Shown: piece after piece, positions 30,301-45,300 of the stretch
Layout: each line of letters opens with the position of its first letter
How positions within the stretch are numbered: the first letter of the stretch is position 1
NCBI RefSeq assembly: GCF_020740795.1
Contig: NC_067291.1
Span: forward strand, 20,250,280 to 20,314,279
Direction: 5' to 3'
Length of the DNA stretch: 64,000 bases
Source: Apus apus
Lineage: Eukaryota > Chordata > Aves > Apodiformes > Apodidae
Made by a program: the position numbers and the translations under genes
Notes under the pieces: model-generated
What the model was told of the DNA's origin: nothing
The model's database searches: none
The model's input: only the letters and a program-made list of their open reading frames with translations

Positions 30301-33300
30301 GGATGGGAAATACCGTTTTAGCTGGCCTTGTTATGATCTTCCAGATTTTCAATAGCAACCAGAACCAAATTAAAGCAGGTAACATTATATTATTGTTCTC
30401 TGTGTGCTGTGGCACAGACCTTTCTATTGTCATTTCTTTTCTTATTGTTTTGCTGATACTCCTGTGTCCGTTGCAGCTGTGTTGATCCAGGAGTTTGTCA
30501 GCAATTAGCTTAATCTTACACTCTTGTTGGGATTAGGGATGGCTGGAGTTGTGCTGCTGTGTCTCTCCACTGTTGGCATATTCTGGAGGGATACTAGAGT
30601 GCTCCATGAGAAAGCTTTCTATTCCAAGACTAGGGGAGAGTGGGAATTAGTAGAAGGTGGGTATTATGGGGCTTGTTGAGAGTATGTGAAACAAAGAAAT
30701 GAAAAGCTAGTATACAATCAGACCCAAAGGTCAGCCTAAGCTTGACCTTTATGTCTATAGGAGATGATATGCAAGAGATAATAGAGAAGGAAAAGGAGCC
30801 TTTAAAGCCCTTGCTGGCTAAGGGCAGAGTCCTAGGTTCTGCAGCAGAACAAAACTCAGTGGGTATGCTGAAGTTTATTTAGCATGAAGGACAGAAAGAT
30901 AAGTGGTGTTCATTTTATGTGCATCACTGAAGATTGCTCTGTGGTGAACTTCCCTTGTTTTGTTTAGGAAATGGTAATGAGCTTTCTGGATACATGCTAA
31001 TAAACCTGTATGAGCTCTGCCTCCTCTGCTCCTGCCAGGGCAGCACGGGCTGTAGGTAATGCTTCAGTTGCCACTTTCCATCCTAGAAGTATGTCTAACA
31101 GCAGGAGAGCGTGAGAAAGGAAGAGTTTCAGTCTCTACCCTGCTTTGGGGCTGATACACAGCCAACAGCTTTTCCAGAATGCTGAGCTGGGAAGCATCTC
31201 TTTACCTCTGTAGATATTTTCTTTATGCCTTTCATGTTTATAGTGTACACTGAGTGCTTTTTCCCAACTTCCAGCCCAGATATGATTTGTTGTTCTAAAT
31301 TCTTTGAACCGAGAGTTCAGTGGGACTGTCCTGTTAGCTTTTCTTGTTGTTATTTTCAGTTTGACACCTACTTGCTCCCTTGATTCTGACCATAGATTAG
31401 TTGGTAATGTTGTTGGAAGGGACCGTGGGAAATCTCCAGTCCAGCCTGTTGCAAGCAGGATCAGCTCTGAGGTCAGAACAGGCTACACAGGACTTTATGC
31501 AGTCTGGTCTTTAAAACCTCCAAGGATGAAGGCTGCAACAACCTTTGTGGCAACGTCTTCCACTGCTTACCTGTTCTCATCGTGAAAACATTTTTTATTT
31601 TAAATATATATCCACCCTGAGCCTCTTATTTCGACTTATGCCTGCTGTCTCACATCCTTCTGCTGTGTACCTCTGTGAAGATCATGACTGTTTTCTTGAT
31701 GGCCTTTTTTTACATGTTGGAAGGTTGCCATTAGGTTACTCCAAAGCCTTCTCTTCACCAGACTGGATGAGCCCTGTTTCCCCAGCCTCTTGCCAAATCA
31801 TCTTGCTGTACCTCATATCTTTGACAGTAAGACAGCACCAGTTTGTTTGGGGATGGGATCTGGGGAGATGATTCCATGCCACAGATGTGGTTCTTGAGGA
31901 GTTTTTACTCCTGTGGGTTTCTGTTAGTGAAGATGTATTACAAAATCCTTAATGGTTCCAGAGACGGTCCACAGGTATCACTGGAAAAAGGTGGAGGTTG
32001 CTTCTAAAACTTAGATTTCAGAAGTGTTGAGCCTTCTGAGGGAGATGACCACAGGTGGTAGGTGAGTGTCTCTTCACCAGAAGGCTCCATGAGATTCTTA
32101 CCCATTTTGAAAACTGGTATTCCAAAGCTCTCCCACTCTTCCTTCCACCGCCTTAACTTCATGGTTATAAAGCAGACAGAAAACAGCTCCGGTTTCCTCA
32201 CTGCTTGGTTGCAGCATTGCCTCCACTTCCTGAAGATGTGTCTTTTGTGGCCACAGCCATTCAAGTGTGCAAACATATGTGATGAGCGGTCTCAGCAATT
32301 TGTGTTGGGCAGGAGTTATGTCATAATCTTTGGGCAGAGCTGAGGTAAGAGCCCTGGCTTTCTAAGCTAGGTTTACACTAGGGAAAAAGCCAGTTCTCTT
32401 CCAAAGAGGTGACGAAATATAAAAACTGCAGAGCGCTTCAGATAGACTAGATTTTGTGTTGAAGCTGTTTGGCTTCTTCCACTGGGCACTTTCTCAAGCT
32501 GTCAGCCTGTATTGTGGCTTTGCTATTCCATACTGTACCAGTCATTGTTGAGCAGCTCTAGGATCTGTCATCTGCAACATTTTCAAGGTGTGGTTTATAT
32601 CGGGTGCCTTAAGTCCATCAGATCTCAACCTTGACCCTTTTGAACATGTATTTACTTGATGCTGTGACTGTTCTTGAGGCTCACCAAGGGGAGGGGTTGG
32701 CACCTGAGCCAGAATGTAGAGGTTAGCAAAATAATTCATACCTAGTTGCTTCTGGGATTAAAATTGGCTCTGTGTATCTCTGCAGAGCAACTGGTAGTCC
32801 TGAGAGTCTCCTTGTCAGTCTGGTCTAATCTTGGTCCTTCTGCATATTCATGGTCTGATCGATGTAGCAGTGTATGGGAGGTTCCTCCAGCTTTGTTTCA
32901 CATGGGACAGTGCCAGAGCCTCCTCCTGGGAAAGTCCGTCTTTTTAAGAAGAGCATCTGGGCTTTTGTTTGCTGTGTAAGCAGGTATCTGCTCTCAGTCT
33001 CCAGCCACATGAAGGCATTTACTGTCCCTTAAAGTGGGACAGTTGGTTGAGAATCAGTCAGAGCTGAATGTCTTGCATACCTTTATTTGCAATCTTCAGC
33101 AAGATGTTCCTCCTGCCCTCTTTGTCAAGCAGGGTCTGGGCTTAATAAGGCCTCTCTGTTCAGCTTTGCCACTGAAAATATGATTAGTTAGCATGCAGGA
33201 CAGAATATAGGATGGAAATAACAGCGAGCCTAGTTTTGCTTGGCAATTTAGCATTGGTGCAGCTCACCAATACTTATTTTTCTTTAAAAAAGCAGAGACC

Positions 33301-36300
33301 AAATACAGTAGGGATAATGTGTTTGGTTCAGGTAAAATCTGTAATCTGAGCTACAGGAACCTGTCGTAAAAGGTTGTGTGGATGACCATGTTTTCTGATA
33401 CGTTCATTCCTCATATTGTTTCTTGAGACTCCCTTGACAAAATGATCTCACTTTTGTGCAGATGTTGTATCTTGTTTCCCTGGTGCAAAATAAGAGTCTT
33501 TGAAACAGTCCCAAGTATTTGTGTAGATTTTCAGCTTATTGAAAAATCTGTTAGAGACAGGTCTGCTCAGGCTGTCTGTGGAGTTGTTAGTGAACCTATA
33601 AATACATTGCAGCAAAATGAAAAAAAAAAAAAAAAGAAGTAGGAACTTCAGCAGTGGTACAGAAACAAAGCTGTTCTTTTTCGTAGGCTGTGTGTTGATT
33701 TAGCAGTATCTCCTCAGTGAATCTGCTGAGGCCACTTGATGGCAGGGCTTCAAATTTTTTAAATCAAGGATCAGAACTCTTGTCGGTTTGAATTACAAGT
33801 ATCTCAGAGAATATTTTTTTGAAGGGTGTGCACCCAGGTTTTCATTGAGTTGATTTCCACTTTTACCTCTTTGCTGTTAAAACTTGACTCTTTCAGTTGA
33901 GAAGTAACATTTTTTTATTAGAGCTTCTTCACAGTGTTGCTTGGGTTTCTGAGGAAATGGCTAAAAATAAACCTGCATTATAAACTGAATCTTAAGAATG
34001 TGAAAGTAGCTGTGGTGTTCAAACCAAGGGTCCATCTGGCCCGGTGTTGTTTCCTACAGCTTCCAGGAGTGTGTAGGGAAAAGCAAAACCAGGACAAATC
34101 ATGAGAAATAGCTGTCACCTCCCTGCAATATTCTCCTGGTCTCCAGCTATTTTCAGCTCAGTCTTCTGAGCCCAGCAGGGGCTACTAGCTGGACAAGCCG
34201 TAATAAATCTGTTTTCCAAGTGCTTATCCAGGTTTCTCTTGAATCTATATAAACCTTTTGTTACCCACAGTATTTTGCTGGGGATTTCTGTTGTCCTGCC
34301 TCTTGCTGCGTGAGGACCCTCCTCATTGTGTTTCCAGCCTGGTTCCAGCCAGCTTCACCCACTGGTCACTATATTGTGTAACAAGAGAGACTGGAGAGCT
34401 GATCCCTGCCCTTTCTCCTTGTTCTCTTCATGGTTTTATAGATTGTTACCCATATCAGTCCCCACATTCTTTATTTTCTAGGTTGAAAAATCTTAGCTTT
34501 TGCCATTTCTGAATTAGGGGAATTATCCTGGACTTCTGTCATCGTTCTGTGAAACTTTCCACTTCTAATGTATTTTTATTTTTTAAGATGAAACCACTAA
34601 AACCACATGCCTTTCAAGATCTGGCTGAACCAGATATACACCATATATGGTATATGTAATGATTTCTCATTTGCTCTCTGTTCCTTTTCTAATGATTTCT
34701 AGCAATGATGAGTGTGTTTGACTGCTACTGAGCTGATGTTTTCATATGTCTGTTTATCTTGGGCCCGGGAGCTTGCTCTCCTGTGGTAAAGGTCATCCCA
34801 GAGCCCATCACTTTCTCTGTACAGCTAGGGCTGTCTGCTCTGCTTTTCCCTATAGGCACCACTTTGCATTTGTGTACACTGGATGTCTCTGTCACAGAGG
34901 TCTTTCAGGGATTCTTCACTTCATCCTTACAGCCATGTCGTGTCTCAAAAACTTTGTCACCCCACTGATCACTGTCATTTCTAGGTGGTTAATGAGTAGG
35001 TTAAGCTCCATGTGCCAGGACAGGCCCTTGCAGAGCTCCACACATGACCCTTCTCTATTGTTTGGTCTTGGAACAACTCGGACATGTTAGTCATAGAACT
35101 TTGAATAGCAAGCTAAGGATCTATGGTCTGTTTTGTTTTTAAATATTATGAATGCTGTAAGAATACCCAGCTTAAATGTGCAGGCTAGATTTTCATAGTT
35201 TCCTTTGACCTGTACTATGCTGTTGTTTTTAAACATATGTAGAACTCTGAGGTGGTGCCAAGCTGTTGTAAGGGGAAGCAGAGATGTGTTGAGACTTGTT
35301 TCCTATGTTCAGTTAACTAGAAAAGTTTTTTTAAAATGTGCCTTTGTTTTTGGGAATACGTTCACATAGCTTAGTAAAGGGCTTGAGCTAAATTTTACTT
35401 GGTTAATTGCACTAACTCCTTTGTTCCTCAGGCCTGTGTATGACTGATGTCGTGATGCCTCCATTTTTATTTTTTCCCCAATACTCAACTGTCTTTTGCT
35501 TTTGAAATAGAGGCTGAGCAAGACTGTGAAGTAATGTGATGGTTGCAACATCCTTACCTGGAAGCAGAAGCTGTAAGTTATTTAGTTAGTGTATCAGGAG
35601 GCAAAAGGGTGAAGACATTTCATACTGAAATGCTGGGCTGAAACCCAGAAGGTGCTTAATTTTGTCAGGAGATCCTAAATAATTTTTTTTTTTTTTTCTT
35701 CTCCCCTGTGCCTTTGGCCTGAATATGTAAAAAGGGACAGGCAGAGTATAAATTCATGAACATGTGAGAGTCATTCAAATGACGTTAATGAGCTGCAAAA
35801 GGCTTGTATATATGCAAATTCCCATTCAGAGTGGGATTTGAATGAGTGTGGTTAATGAGGTGGGGCAAGAGTTTGGTCAGTAAAAATGAAAGGAGCAGTG
35901 AGGGGAGCAGCATCCTCTCTCTGCCCTGCCAGTGGGGTGGGAGTTGGGGGGGAGGCAGCTCACTGCTGGGTAGGAAAAGTAAGGGAGTGTTTGTATCTGC
36001 AGCCAGTACTGCAGAAACACTGAGCATTTTCTGTTTTCACTTGGTCAGGATTTCCATGGAAGTTTCAGCTTTGCTATCAGTTTTCTTAGGCAGCTCTTTC
36101 AACTCTGAGTGTTCTTGTGGTTAAAGCCAAGTTAAATGCAGTATCCTTTATGGAGTTGACCTGCAATAGTTTTCATTTATTTTAAATCATAGGTGTGGCT
36201 GAAACTTGGCTTATAAAAACCTTCATTCTATCAAGCAGCTTGTTTCCTTGCAGGGCAAGGGTTATTGTGTGAATGGATAATTGAATGCAGTCTTACTTTA

Positions 36301-39300
36301 ATAATACAAAAAATAGGGTGAGGTGGTGGGGAGTGGGACAGTGTGTCAAACTGATGGAACTGGGAAACGAAAAATCACTTTTCCCACTGAGCAGATGTCC
36401 TTAGGATCTCCTTAACATGCACCAGTGTGACTGTGAAAGGCCATGCGTGTGCTATATGTGGGCCAGGAAAATATTGCATGGAGAATGTATTTGTAGCTTT
36501 CTAATGCACTGTTGAGTGTTTTGTCTTGGGATTAATCGCTGTGAGCGAATGGGTTCTGAAGCACAGCATGCTTGTCTTTGAGCTTCTAGGTAGCAGGATG
36601 CAGCTAAATACATGTGAAAACACATTTCTCTGGTGTGGACAGCACTGAAAGGTAGAAGGGTAGAGTAGCCCACATTCTGAGGGGTGAAGTAGGACTGTGG
36701 GTGTAGGATCAGCTTTGTCAGGGCTCCAGGCCTTGCCTAAGATGCATCTTCTGCATGTCTCTGGCTGCGTGTTGTCGATTGAAACTGTTTTCTTTATCCT
36801 CTTTTGAATGCTGAAGAAAGGCAGGAAAGTCTTGCTTCCTCTCCTATTATTCCATCATCGTTTTGCATTCTTACATAGTGGGAAGAAACCAGTCGTTGTG
36901 GGTGATATGAAAAACTGAGCTTCCTGCTCTCTCTCTCTTTGTCCCTGTGCCTTTTTAGATGTCTTCCCCGGGATACACATTCAGTGCTTGGCACCACTGC
37001 TGCCCCGTTGCTCTCTTTCCAGGCTAAGCTGGTGCTTGGCATGAAATCAGTGGGATTCTTAACAGTCTTACTGATGCTTCACTGTTGTGAGTAGCAGCCA
37101 AAGGAGTCATCCATGTCTCATTAACTTGACTGACCCAGCATCCTGAAACCCTCCCAGTGGGAAGTAGGTTGAGTTCTGACAGAGTAAGGTTTTTGAAACA
37201 GATGATGAACTTCTGGCTGCCAGTGTTTTCACCTGGGTTTGGACAAGTGATATGTGAAAGGTTTTTTTTTATACTCAGCTTCTGATGTATCTTCTATTCA
37301 AATATTTTTGCACTCTAAATTGATCAATATACGATGAAAATATTAATTCTATGTCATATTGTTGCATGTTATAAATAGTTGCAATTTTAGATGTGTCTGT
37401 ACAGTTAGGAATAAGTTAGGCTTTCATGTCCAGTTAGGCATTTGTTGTCAGCAGATTTATTTCCTTTGAGTTCTGTTTCTTCCTTTGGAAAGGGAAATAT
37501 TTTAATAATAAATTGTGTATTTCCCATACCTGGTGTTTTATCTGATCACTTGATTTTCCTGTTCTTCTCTCTTCCTCCTTGCCTTCCTCTCCAGTTTTTG
37601 TTCTGGATGGTATGAACTATTGTTGCAGTCTTCTGCACATTCCCATGGCTGCAGATAAAGGCAGAACCAAACATTCCTGTGCATCTGGTGAGAGGGTGTG
37701 TGAACCAGGTGCTGATGGAACGTGGTACCTGGTGACACGGCCCATGGCAGCCGTGGCCCTGGCTCAGCATGGCTGGGACTGCCCTTGGCCCTGGGGACAG
37801 ATCTTGCTTCTGTGATGGAGCTCAGTTTCTCAGAATTGCTCTTTTTAGGTATGATTCACAAAGTCTGGGAATACAGTCCTCAAATGGGGCTTTGTGAGAA
37901 GGATTGCTTCAAAGTCTAAAAGAAAACGCTGATTTTATCATGTACCATTTTGTCCTGAAGATTTTATTTTATTTAGAAGTGAGAATTGTGAACAGATAAC
38001 TCCTTTTTTCTATTTTCCTTCTCCCAGGGCATTAACCTAGCAATTGGTTACTTTTAAAGGCAATGAGATAAAGTTATATGCTGGCTTCAGCTTGTTGTTT
38101 AGTACTTTGCAAGTCAGTATCCAAATTTAATAAGATTGTTAATTACAGCTTTTTGAGATACCAGAATAATATTCAGCACTGATTTTGGCACTGTGTCTCC
38201 TGTGTTGCATCCTAGAAAACAGAACAAATGAAGGGGAAAAAAAGTTGGTATTTTATCTAAAAGTTGCTTTAAGTCTGTTTGGACTATATAATTTCGTTTC
38301 TTGAAGTGCTATCTCTTTAGAAGCTAATTAAAAAGCTAAAGTTTGTTTATAGTGGACAACTAACTCTGAGCATTTGGTGATAACTTATGGTGTGTAGAGA
38401 ACAGATCAATCCCTTTGCAGTTCTGTAATGTACAGAAATAAAGGTGTTATTTTTTAATCTTGGAGGAAAACATGCATCTATTATAGCAGTACTTAGTTTT
38501 AATCAAAAGATGCTTAAGTTGGCTAACACGTGTGAAGAAAGATCTGTTGGTGCAGCAGAAAGTTAAATAAGTGTAGTAAGCAAACCTCAACATGAAATGT
38601 AGGAATGTAGCTCTTGAAATTGTAGTATGTCTTGCTGTTAAGAGGTTCTGTAAGCTGCTCCTGGAAGCCACCTCTTTATCCATGCTGCAATGTGAGTACA
38701 TTCATTGAATTCCAGGTGCATTCTTCTCCAGCTTTGCTTCAGAATTGACTTCCAAAAGCTACATGTGCTTCAAGCAGGTATTTTAGATACTTAGAAAGTA
38801 ACTAGAACTTCATCCCCTGGTGTTCTGCTCAGAGTGGCTGAAAGGATTCTCGTTTGGTAGACTATCTGTAAATCCCAGCTCAGTCAAATTGTTTGCATAA
38901 CGTTGTTTTTGTGTTTTAAAAACATTTAAGAATATGTGTTTTAAATTTAGCTTGTGTTTTGAAAACATATTATAAAATGTATCTGTTTTCTTCTTTAACA
39001 CGTCTGAGGGGGAGTAACCTGGTGTTTACGACCTCCTGTGTGGCTTCCAGAAGCTGAGACTTCTTGATCCCGATTTTTTTTCTTTTTTAGACAAAGAGAC
39101 AATCTGTCAGGCTATTATTGAATGCTGTATAAGTTGTTATATTTTGATTATATCGATGGAGACTTTTTGTGGTATTTGTTAGAGAGATTGTAACAGGATA
39201 TGGTGTGTTTAGCAGCTCTTTGGACAGCTGTGTCTGCGGCTGGCTTGAGCTCCACTGGAGCTGATTGCATGGGAATTAGCTCTTCTGTCAGCCAGTTTGA

Positions 39301-42300
39301 AAGGCTTAGTTAAGGATAAGAACATTCTTAATAAAAAGTAAATTTGTCTGGCAGTGACCTTCTCCCAAATAGCTGAAAAGAATTGTTTTCATTATTAGCC
39401 TTAGGTGTAAGCTGGTTGTCTTCAGAGGAGCACATTGGTTTGTATCCAGAGGTTGTCTAAACTAGTAGTTCTGCAATTATTTGTCATGAAAATCATGCTA
39501 GTGTGCAGCTCTGTAGAAATAATTCCCATCTGCAAAGAAATACACTAGAGACAATTAAGTTTGAATGTCGCTGAAAAAAAATCTTGAGTCTCCAAGAACT
39601 GAAAAGAAGATTACTCCTGTGTCAGCAACCTTATTTAATGGCTAAAGGAATAATTTAGTTCACCTAGTGAATAAAATCTCTTGAGAATGGTAAAACTTTT
39701 GTTATGGATTAAGATAAAATGTGGCTTACTTTAAATCAAATACAATCTAGATGTGACTAAAGTCTTGGCAGACTTTCCCCAACAAATCCAGCTTTTGCAC
39801 TTGGAGCAAGTTCCTGCCCTGGCTGCCCACCCCACTTCTCTGCTGGGGCAGTGTCAGTGTGTGTGCAGGGAGGCAGGGCAGGGCACACTGTATTTTGCAA
39901 GCCATCAGATAGATATATACACACATATATATGTATAATCCTGCAGATCTAAGTGTTCAAGCACTGAAGGGGCATTTTGGGTACATGGGCACAGTCTGTT
40001 CTGTTGAATCTCTTTACCAGAGGAAATAGGAAATAGGAAAAGGGGTGGAGTGGAGGTCTAGGAGGGCAATTGCCGACACTGATTTGCCAGACTGCATGTG
40101 TCAGGAGATTTTAGAAGCTGTTTCGCATGTATGATACCATAGCAAAATACCAGCCATCTGCAAAAACAGAAGTCAACTCCTAACACATGGGGGTTATAGT
40201 AAAAATTCCAAACCCTCCTGCCTGTTGTTACTAGCAGCCAGTTCAGCAGGGCTGGAGCTCTCCCTATTTTCTTTTGCAGTATCCTTTCATCCTTCAGTGG
40301 TTTTGTTACTTCTGTCACTGTGGGTTTTCCAATCCCCAATAAGTGACAGACATCTCTAAGAACTTGGTGGCATCACTGGTGCAGGATTAGATGAAGGGCT
40401 CTGAACTGGAGAGCGAGTATGCTGTTGCATTGCTCTGACCTGACTAAAATTTACTACATTTGAGGGTGGTCAAGTTTTACCAGCATGACGATACAAGTGA
40501 GCAGTGTTTGCCAAGAGCAGGTAAGAAAAATGCTTGATCTGTGTAATTAAGAGTTAAGTGGTTATGGTATCCTTGGTAAGTTGTGACATGAGCTGAGTAC
40601 AGCAGGAGGCTGAGGGACCTCCAGAAGCTCTTCAGGCTGAACTGCTGTGGGTTTTAGATGCTCTCTTCCCTGCCAGATTCCTAGTGTTAGCAGGCACTTG
40701 AATCTGAGCTTCAGCATTTAGGTAGGTTGGTTTCAAGGGTCGTAATGTTCCCATTAACAGGAGAGGCAACCATATCATTTGCAAGGAAATACATTGTTTG
40801 TGAGCATGCTAAAGTAAGCAACACCTGATGACTTCAGCTTATTGTGTACTTTTTCTGCCAGCATGGCAAGAAATAGGGTACCTGGTGGATATCATGAATA
40901 CAGTGTTAGACCTTAAGGAAGCCCACATCTGTGGAGATACCAGCGTAGGTCAGTCTGGTCTGGTTTTGGCGTTTACAGTACATGGACATTATTTTTGTGA
41001 CACATTTTTAATGGATTAAAATCTCTTTTTATTGCCAGCTGCACAAATGCGTAGATTTGGCCATACAATTGTGAAGTGTTCTTTATAAGCACTGATGTAC
41101 TGTGTAAATATAGAGTTTCTTTGATTAAGAAATATCCTATCTCCTAGAGTGTTAAACAAAAGGCAAACAATATTTGTACCTACCATTGGTTTGTTCCTGT
41201 TTCTAGTGCTGCCCTGCTTGCCAAAACATTGTTCTTGCCACTCTAGATGACAGCTGAATTTTTCATTATGAAAACCAATCTCCTCCTTAAAGGTTGTACC
41301 ATGTTGCATATTCATGATGATGTGATGTGCTCCTGCCTCCCCTCCATTTTGAGTAATGGTGACTTCAACCTCCGAGTGTTCTGGTTGCGTTTGACAATCG
41401 CAGGAAGTTACAGCCTGTCACTCAGGCGCTTCAGCTTCCATCAGTGGGTTGTTTCACTCCCTCTTGCAGATTTTCAGTAGACTGATTTCAGTTTTTATAG
41501 TTTAACCTTGATAGCTTCCTTGTGTGAGTTTTGCAGATAGAATTTAGGACTGGGGTTCGTGCCTTTGTAGAAGATGGGAATATTTTTACCTTCATGATTT
41601 CCCATTTTCACAAATCTGAAATGTCTTAAGAAACCACGAGTTTAGTCTGTGTAACTGTAGGGAGCTCATGTAGCTCAGGTATCGCTTTCTTCTCCAGAAG
41701 ATTTATATCAGGGCATGCAAGAACTCTCCTGTATTTTTACAGCTGGGTGTTGGAGGCAGACTGAGATTAATTCAAAACCATTTCCATACTAATCTAATGC
41801 TTCCTAGTTGCTTTTATTAGGAAAAAAAAACAGCAACATTTTTTATTTTATTTTTTTAAACTGTCTTTTGGAAGTGCATGGTAGGGTTCCTTGAATAGTA
41901 CTTCCCTTGTTTCACAAGGGGCAAATTGCCATTTGTGTTGTTCCTGAAGGGGTTAGAGCTCTGCCCACACTGTCAGTGCCAAGTGTGGCCGTGGCTGACC
42001 CTGCTGGGTGCTGGGGCCCAAGGTGCTGTGCAGGGTGTTGGGGTGCAGGCTCCTTTGGGGATGTGTTTGGAAGGGCACAGGGGTGTGATCAGAAGGGTTT
42101 ACTGTCTGACGCTTTGCCTTTGAAGTGACTTGTTGCAGTACTTGCCCTCTTCCACCATAATGATTCTTCATTTCAGAGGCTGTCAGTAAACTACTGCTAA
42201 TCATGATGTTTCTAATAAGAGAAGAAATATATTGACACAGTCTTAAATTGCTGATTAGAAATGGGTGGCTTCCCTTTGGTATCCATTTTTTTTGCTTTTT

Positions 42301-45300
42301 CTTTCTCCTTTTGCTTACTCTCTTCCTCCATCTTTGAGGTGACTTTTACTTCTCTTTTTTTCCACTTTAACTTTCATGTTAATGGTTAAAGAATTGTGGA
42401 GGGCCTGCTATATGGCTTTAGGCACAGAATGTGGTGTGGTACATAGCCAGATGCTTCTTCTTGTGCTGGCAAATAATCTGAATGTGTTTTGGAGCTTATT
42501 CATAACTTCCAGTTATCATAAACATCCGGAAATAACTTGTTAAATTCTCCAGATAGGTCCCGGGGCTGATTACTGGAGATGTAGAAATTCCCTTTCTAGA
42601 AAGCTTGCATCACATTGTTGGGACTATTAGTGCTGCTGCTGGGTGAGTGTACTGCTTTAAAGGCAGAATCTCGTGGTACTGGTATTTGTGATGAGTTTTC
42701 AGTATTGTTCATCATGCCTTCTTATGGATGCTGCTAAATTAATTAAAAAATAATATTACTGACTGCTGCCTGGCTTCTACCCCTCAGGCAAGTCTCTCTC
42801 TTAGAAAATGGGAAAAAAAAGGCGAAGGCTCACTGTCTGTGTTGTTGGATGTCAGCAGATACCCTGTGTCTCATCCTCTCCTGAGCAGCAGGACTTGGAG
42901 CACCGTGCCTGCATGTCACACCAGTGCTTTAGCCCCCGTGTATTTTTCCAGTCTAGAAATGTTGTTCTCTGCCTGACTCCACTTGTCTTTTTAGTTGCTC
43001 TTCTCTGAATCATGTGCCAGTGAGACTAGCCACACAGGGTTATCAAAGGGATTTATTACCCAGGGGCACAAACTAACACATTTTATTTATTTCTAAGCTA
43101 AATTCCCAGCCTTCATAGATCCGTGAGACAAGGTCCAGTTCTTCACAGCAATTTTCTTTGGTGTGACCTGTTAACCAGTGCTAATGACTGGACTTCTCTA
43201 GTCTAAAAGCTGCCTGGCCTGGGCACCTTTCTTCGATAGGTGGAGTGACTGGGCTTGTGTGGAAAACTACTCTTGAAAAATTAAGATTAATCTCTGCGAT
43301 TTTCTTTGCAGAGAAAAATAAAAATAAATTACTCTTAACGTTGGCTGCGCTGTTAGAAGTTAAGGTTGCTGGTATTTACTCTGCATGCCTTAGCAGCATT
43401 GAAGGAGCAAAATGGTCCTGTTGTCTGGCACAGACACATTTCTCCAGCCAGATGTGCTTTTTTATTGAGAGAACTTACGGAGTCAGGGGCTACGGAACAT
43501 TCATTGACATTGCAGCCTGATGCTTTTTATTAGTCCTTTTGTGGATGTCTTGGAGAAAACCCTTGTTCCTCCTTACCTCCTAAGTGCCTACAAGCAATTT
43601 TTAGTTTGGGGGACTTAAAAAATTTTCAGATCTGTTAGCTTTTAAAAGTATACCAACTTTTTGAAAGAGAAGGCTCCAGGTAGAACATCCTTTTCTATTG
43701 ATAGTCATAGGAGAGAAGTAGGTAAATGATGTAGGATGCAGCCCATAGATTGCTTTTGCATCTATCCCTAAGCTCATTTCTTCTGAACCCTGTTGGTTAT
43801 CTGAAATAGGTGTGGAGCAGGAAGTAATCCTTGTTTCCAGCTGAGTTGCTTGAGGATGTTTCCTCAACACACAGAAACTGGGGGATGCACCTGCCTGCAT
43901 CAAAGGGTTGGCTTCACCCAGTCTGGCAGGAGAAAAGTAGCACAGATTTGGAAACAAGCAGCTGGAAGGCAGGAAAATAAACTGGCCTCTTTGCTTCCAT
44001 GGACCTCCCGCCTTACACATACAATTGGGTGACTTGCTTCAGACAGTGAAATGCCCAGATGGCTTTGGGAAGGATGGGCTGTGGCCACAAGCCTTGGATG
44101 AGGGGGTGTGAGCTGAAGGAAGAGTGTGTATAGTGAGCCAGGCAATCACCTTGACTAATGTAACTCTTGTGGAGGAACACGTGGTTGTGTTGTGTTGTTG
44201 AGCAGGAAATGTCAGATGTATGTTTAGAGTTGCCTCCTAAACTCTGCAAAGGTCTTAATAGTGAGTCAAAATAGAAATACTCTGCTAAACTGAAAGAAGT
44301 CGAGTTCCTGTAAAGCTTGTTCATACTCTTTTACATTTTGAACTATTTTTCTGCTTTCCTCGCCCTCTCTTTGAATTTTAGGTATTCTTACCTAGATAGG
44401 ACAGGTACCCAAATATGCATCATAGAATCTATGGAACACCATAGAATCTGTGGAACACCACAGAACATCTTCAGGACTCCTTGTGTGCTTGGCAGTGGGA
44501 TTTGTTGTAGCTGACGATGGCTTGCTGTCAACTTGCTGTGTTCCTCACACTGAAGTTAGGCAAGTAGTTCAACCTTTTTGTAGCTGAATAGCATGGATTT
44601 CTTGTGCACTGATGTGATGTTTGTAGGAACACATATGTAAACACAGAAGTAACCACCTAGTTGTGTGTAACTGCTGTTCACAATCCATCCTTCAGTCCAC
44701 CATTGGTAGCTGTGTGTATCCTTTTGTTTTTTATTTGCTTGGTGTTCTTGTGTTGTTTTGTTGTTACTTTCTTTTGTGCTAGGAAATTAAAAAAACAAGT
44801 ATTTTGCCAACTCTGGCAAGCAGCCAGAGGTAGGGGCAGTTATTTGCACTGTGGGTATTTGCTGTTGTTGGGAGACAGATTCTGTGTGGTGGCTCCTGTA
44901 GCTTGCTGCACACGCGGCTCTGCTGGGTCATCTTTTTACTACTCCAGGCAACAGGGCAAAACCCCAGGAGTTCTGAAACAAACCACTTTGTGTCTTTGCT
45001 CTTCAGCTTTGCTGGTGTAACTAAGCCAGCAAGGGGTTTGAATTGTGATGAGGTAAGATGCAATAGGGGAAAATAATTACAAATCACAGCTTTTTTTGTG
45101 TATTTGCTTTGTATGTTTGAGAGCACTTGGTTTGTTTCTCTGCTATAATTATCCTGCTTCTTCTAAGATTGAGGTACCACTGTGGCATGGGCCAAGGGCT
45201 CGTAGCCTGGATAGTGCTTGTGCAGGCAGTGTCACTTCTGCTGGTAGAGCTGGGTTGTGTCCTCAAATAAAACACAACTGTGCTGGAGGAGGGGAGAGGA

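Noticed and set aside
33732-33745. Possible CTCF site CCACTTGATGGCAG
   Set aside because: It has a mismatch at a key core base (T for A); too weak to report as a feature.
34258-35090. Open frames of 84 and 114 codons
   Set aside because: They lie wholly within the ancient CR1 fragment, opposite to its coding sense.
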